From Membranipora membranacea (taxonomy: Eukaryota > Bryozoa > Gymnolaemata > Cheilostomatida > Membraniporidae): a stretch of DNA of 64,000 nucleotides. The position numbers and the translations under genes are program-made. The notes beneath the pieces were generated by a model, which was given only the letters and a program-made list of their open reading frames with translations, made no database searches and was not told where the DNA came from. Position 1 is the first letter of the stretch, and each line of letters begins with the position of its first letter. Shown in pieces: positions 59,701 through 64,000 of the stretch. The stretch is from the NCBI GenBank assembly GCA_914767715.1, contig OU612065.1, positions 1,364,001-1,428,000 of the forward strand, given 5' to 3'.

Positions 59701-62700
59701 ATGGACTTCTCCACTGTATATTCTGCACCGAGCCTGAGGATGGTATGTCTTATATATAACATGCACTATGTGAGTGAGCCACCCAGCCTCCGGCTGATGA
59801 TGTTTATAACAGAAAAAGTAACATTTTTTACTTTTGAGGCATCCATAATAATAATGTAATAATCCATAATGATATTATTTTGCACTGAAAATTGCTCCAC
59901 TGTCATCAATTACTTCCAAACTGTTCCACTCCTTTTTTTACAGTTTTTGATCATCCTGCTCTTTGTACCAGTATACACCGCAACATCAAAAACGATATAT
60001 CGTAACAGTGTAAACGGGTGAGTGTATGCAGCCGTTTGTGTGAATTTCTTCTTTGTCTATCATCCAAGCATCAAATTAACATTTTAATTTGAAAAACTAT
60101 TCCCTCGATTCCACATTTTGGGGAGTGAATGCCACTTTTGTTGGTGGCTACTGAGTAAGGAAGTTTGGAAATCACCATACCGTAAAGGTACGTGATATGA
60201 TTCTCACCGATTTAAGATCCCCATAATTGAGCTCCCAGTTAGCTTTGCTGTGTTCTTTTTGTTCGACTGTGTTGTACAGCTACTCTTTTTATTTTAGATT
60301 TAAACTTGGTGATGTTGAGGCAGTAGCCTTTGATAAGGTCAGTGATATAGAGGCGCTAGATATGGATAATCATAATACTGGCAACATACTTTATATCGAT
60401 GGCTCTAGCCTTAGAACTTTAGATCCTGACACCTATACAGTGCATAGAATAGTGGGCTCGGTGTACAATAGCGGGTATGCATCCAGAGAAGGAGTTGGAT
60501 CTGAGGCCAGATTCATGTGGCCTAATGACTTCACGCAGATCAACTCCTCGCATGTTGTCATTCTAGACAGTGGAAGTTATTGTGTCAGACTAGTGGATCG
60601 ATTTACAAACAGCACCTCACTGCTGGCTGGCATTTGTGGAGTGGATAACTTGGGCTTTCAGGACGGTACATCTCTGTCAGCCAAATTTGGAAAGCTCACA
60701 TCTATCGCCCTTTACCCGAAGAGTGATGAACTTACACTCCTAGCAATTGACCATGACAATAAGAAAATAAGAAAGCTGAATCTTCAAACTCAAGTTGTGT
60801 CAACACTTAGTGCCGACTTTGACATTAACAGATCCTTGCGAACATTAGCTATACAGCCTACAACAGGAGTTATATTCTTCTCAGTCAACCAAGTGTTTGG
60901 GATGATCAGTAATCTAACTGAACAGCTAGAAGATTTGTCGGGTTATGAAGCAGACTTGCCTATAAGTTGGGGCAACTCCTACATGGATGGACCACTGCCG
61001 TCTGCTTTTTTCTCAGGTTTCACTGATGACCTAAAGTTTATGACCAGTGAAATCTTATTGATAGCGGACCAACTTAATAACAATATTAGAGTCGTCAATT
61101 TGGTGTCTGGTACTGTATCTTCTGTATGTGTGCGGTGGTCAGCATTACCTGGTGGTGAGCTTACACATTTTCATCTTATACAAATCGATTGACTCCCTTA
61201 AAGGTTGGGTTCGATAAACTTCCTCACAGTTATTGCTATCCCACTCACCAAAACCTTGTCAAATGAAGATCTCTGCGATTTGTAATGGAGCTTCTATCAA
61301 TTGGGCAGCAGGTCCCTCACTATGTCCCTTAACCTTAACTTTAAAAGTTGCTACTGGAAAAGAAAAAAGAAAGAATATCCTGTCGTCTAAAGACCAACTA
61401 GAAAAACTGTTGAAACTTTTTTTCATTGATGAGCTTTCAACGGTTATACAATTGGAGTTTTCCATTGATGTCTGCATTGTTATGTCTCTTCATGTTGACT
61501 GTCCTTTCATCATGTAGATCCATTCTTCACTACGACGCCACGGCCACCGAGCTACACCTCTGGTAACATATCAGAGTGTGGCTTATACAAACCTACCTCA
61601 GTGCTGTATGATCCCGCTAGAGGGAAGATTTGGATCGGACAGGAGGAAGCGATAGAATTTATTGAGATACAGGGTACCTATTCAGTCGTGAGACAAATAT
61701 TTAGTTTGCGTGATCAATTTTCAAAATGTAAATCATAAGTAAGATTCTTCAGATATAAAAAGGTTACCGAGCGCTGTTTAATCATGTTTGAGGTTGCCTT
61801 CAACTTGGATTTGTCAGTGGAGGTATCAAATCTTAATGTCTAGTTGGGGTCACTAACCAGTGCTCATTCAAAGTGTGAGCACTCAGGCAGAACAATGAGT
61901 TGGGCTGAACCAGCCTTGCTTGAAACTTATATCTATGTATGCGATAAGATGAAAATAATCTGGGTGTTATATTTTGGTAATAGCATTCATTATAAGAATA
62001 ATGGAATGCTACTACTATTACTCTTTTTGCATTTCAAATTTTTATACTTATGATGTGACATACAAATTAAAAGTTGTGCTCTCTCTTATCAAGTTAGAGA
62101 AACTCCGCAACCTATGCTCTATATGATATCCAATACACACTTTCAGGAAGGTGTTATGCCTAGAGTTTGGAAAACAGCAGATATCAAACCTATTCCTAAG
62201 TGTGCAGGGGCATCAGATCCTAAAGATTTTAGGCCGATAGCCCTCACCTCCATCGTGGGCAAATGTCTCGAGCGTCTGGTTATGAAACGACTCTCACCAT
62301 TACTAGACGACCCCACCCAGTTTGCGTATAAGTCTGGTAGGTCTACTGAAGATGCTCTAATCACTCTGATCGACTCGGTAACTGAACATCTTGACAGCCA
62401 TGCTAAAAATCGGGTCCGAGCTCTTTTTATAGACTTTTCTAGTGCTTTCAACACCATCAATCCTGCCACACTAATCAGCAAACTCGATAGCTACAACATC
62501 AATCCCAACATCATCAACTGGCTATATAACTTCCTTACAAATAGAACACAGCGAGTTATTACATCACTCAACACATCACAATCATTGAGCACTTCAACTG
62601 GAAGCCCTCAGGGATGTGTCATCAGCCCACTGCTATTCTTCTTTTATGTTGTCGATATGCCATCAACAAGCAACATCAAACTAGTAAAATATGCCGACGA

Positions 62701-64000
62701 CACTGTGATCATTGAATTGTTGACAGAAAACCAGCCATCTGAACTTCAAACAATGACTAATACCATCAACTCATGGTGCGCGGATAATGACCTAATACTC
62801 AATGCAAAGAAAACAAAAGAAATGGTCATGTGCAATGCAAGGGATAACCCAAGCTACCCACAACTGCTTGTAAACGATACTTCAATTGAGCAGGTAGAAC
62901 AATTTACATACTTAGGCACCATTATTACCAACAAACTGGATTTTACTCTGAACACCTTGAAAACTACAGCGAAAGCTCGCCAAAGGCTACATATAATCGC
63001 CAAGCTATACCATCTCGGTGTCACTGAGAAATTAATAACGACCTGCTAGAAGTCCTTCATAGAGTCAGTAATTACCTACCACCTGGTTGTGCTATATAGT
63101 CATCTGAGCGCAGACTCTAAGAAAAAGTTAAAATCTGTGATAAGAACTGCAGGTTACCTATCAGGCGAACTTACGTTCACACCCGTAGACGACCTTTACT
63201 CTAATATACTGAAAGTAAAGAGCCTCCGTATGATTGCCACCGAAGATGAACCACTACTCCGTCTTAACCAGCTGCCGTCAGGCAGATATCAATCAGTCAA
63301 GTTCCGCGTGCAGATCCGTGCCAAATGTTTTAGAGCAGAATGTATCAAATACCTAAATAGTGTCTTCAAAAAGTAATAGTATTTTTATTTATGGTCTTAT
63401 CATTTTATTTATTTTTACAGAATCAACAGTTTTAATAATTTTTACAGAACACCCTACAGAGACAGTTTTATTTCTCAGAGATTGATACCAAATATAAATA
63501 TAAACATAAACATTTCAAGGTGCTAATACGGATAATAAAAACCTGACAGATCTAATAACCTTCACCTCGCTAACTGAAGAGTCTGCAGTGACTGAACAAC
63601 CAACACCGACTATAAACTCTAACAAAGAAGGGAAAACCGGTCAACCAAGCTCTACTTATACAAGTACAATGTTACTTTCAGAAGGTCAGTCAATGATTGT
63701 TGTTTTTTAGCAATATTGTGAATTAAAGTTTTTGTGGCAGATTTAAATGATAGTTTATGAGGCTCAATTCATTTCATTGGGTCTTCCAAACACAGTTCGA
63801 AATCATAAGTACATTTAGTATTCCTCAGGTTATCAAAATGCATATTTAATGATTTAATACCAATCACTCGCATTGCAGCCGTCTGCGCACATATATTACA
63901 TCAAGTTAAACTTCTGACTAAATCATTTTCACCATAGGCAATATAGGTAGTGTACAATCATTCATCCAAGACACATCCTGGAAATCCTTTTCCTCTTGCA
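59701..64000 (+). CDS. Secreted or type I membrane NHL-like beta-propeller protein, 5' part
   Basis: Six exons, all phases matching: 59701-59742, 59944-60017, 60298-61154, 61518-61673, 63520-63684, 63938 to beyond 64000 (452 residues visible). Exons 1-2 encode MDFSTVYSAPSLRM then a hydrophobic signal sequence FLIILLFVPVYTATSKT. Either Met1 or the Met at 59740 could start. Exon 3 holds at least two NHL-type repeats: GVGSEARFMWPNDFTQ with ILDSGSYCVRLVD, and FQDGTSLSAKFGKLTSIALY with LAIDHDNKKIRKLNL; these have the G.G..A.F..P..I and (D)..N..IR.L pattern. Exon 4 adds ISECGLYKPTSVLYDPARGK, and exons 5-6 a Thr/Ser-rich stalk likely to be O-glycosylated. Several N-X-S/T sites support an extracellular location. 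Partner and function are unknown. A downstream membrane helix is expected but outside the window. Readings through the exon 3 donor at 61155 are intronic. Confidence 0.8.
62100..63480 (+). mobile_element. 5'-truncated LINE copy with nearly intact reverse transcriptase
   Basis: Sits in intron 4 of the NHL-like gene, same strand. From 62114 one frame encodes PKDFRPIALTSIVGKCLERL (RT finger motif), LFIDFSSAFNTINPATLISK (first catalytic Asp), STGSPQGCVISPLLF, KLVKYADDTVII (catalytic YADD) and the thumb. One in-frame TAG (63047-63049) precedes the C-terminal stretch that ends FRAECIKYLNSVFKK at 63376. The endonuclease half is missing. Same family as the 14.2- and 27.1-kb fragments, judged by the shared C-terminal region; the 3' end (CAGAGACAG..) is similar but not identical. 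Confidence 0.92.

Noticed and set aside
61124-61517. Extension of the NHL-like protein through the frame ending at 61192, and the open frame at 61233-61517
   Set aside because: Splicing at 61154/61518 keeps phase and joins to a clearly coding exon; the intervening frames lack similarity.

Overview
This window is nuclear DNA of an animal, most likely an aquatic invertebrate. It is AT-rich. Its genes are split into many short exons with GT..AG junctions, and its introns and intergenic gaps hold LINEs, tRNA-derived SINEs, a Ty3/gypsy LTR element, inverted-repeat (foldback) elements and minisatellites. There are no operons, Shine-Dalgarno sites or CRISPR arrays. The proteins (VPS33B, an SK-type potassium channel, CCDC62, an RNF216-type RBR ligase, glutaredoxin) point to Metazoa. 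The species cannot be named from the sequence alone.

Layout. The left edge holds the 5' part of an SK (KCNN-type) calcium-activated K+ channel on the minus strand (exons at 6306-5170 and 2710-2615; the rest lies beyond base 1). An intergenic gap follows. Next comes a complete 15-coding-exon VPS33B gene on the minus strand (20824 to 11128), whose exon phases join into a 616-residue protein; a LINE remnant sits in one intron. From 20.8 to 28.1 kb is a repeat-rich gap with hairpin elements, a LINE fragment, a short tandem family at 24.5-25.0 kb and a ~460-bp segment duplicated at 25.3 and 26.0 kb.

A plus-strand CCDC62-like coiled-coil gene (28109-33197) converges on a minus-strand TspO/MBR-like membrane protein gene (35013-33751). 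A poorly resolved minus-strand gene with a possible WD40 exon lies at 35.5-36.5 kb. An RNF216-like RING-IBR-RING gene runs on the plus strand from 37544 to 47130 (12 exons, 969 residues); its fourth intron carries nested LINE and SINE debris.

A 4.9-kb Ty3/gypsy element (48886-53764) has 210-bp LTRs and a TAAGC target duplication, and sits inside an older inverted-repeat element. Its coding region is broken by stops and a frameshift. After it come a glutaredoxin gene (54638-55477), a tRNA-derived SINE, a small three-exon gene encoding only a dynein-heavy-chain C-terminal region (57799-59104), and the 5' part of a secreted or membrane-anchored NHL-like propeller gene (59701 to beyond 64000) with a nearly intact LINE copy in an intron.

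The genes have unrelated jobs (ion channel, endolysosomal fusion, ubiquitin ligation, redox, possible ciliary or sperm functions) and form no pathway. The least ordinary material is the family of hairpin elements, the gypsy copy nested in one of them, the isolated dynein C-terminal gene, and the unnamed NHL-like gene. All exon models come from reading splice sites, phase and family similarity by eye; no database search was run.
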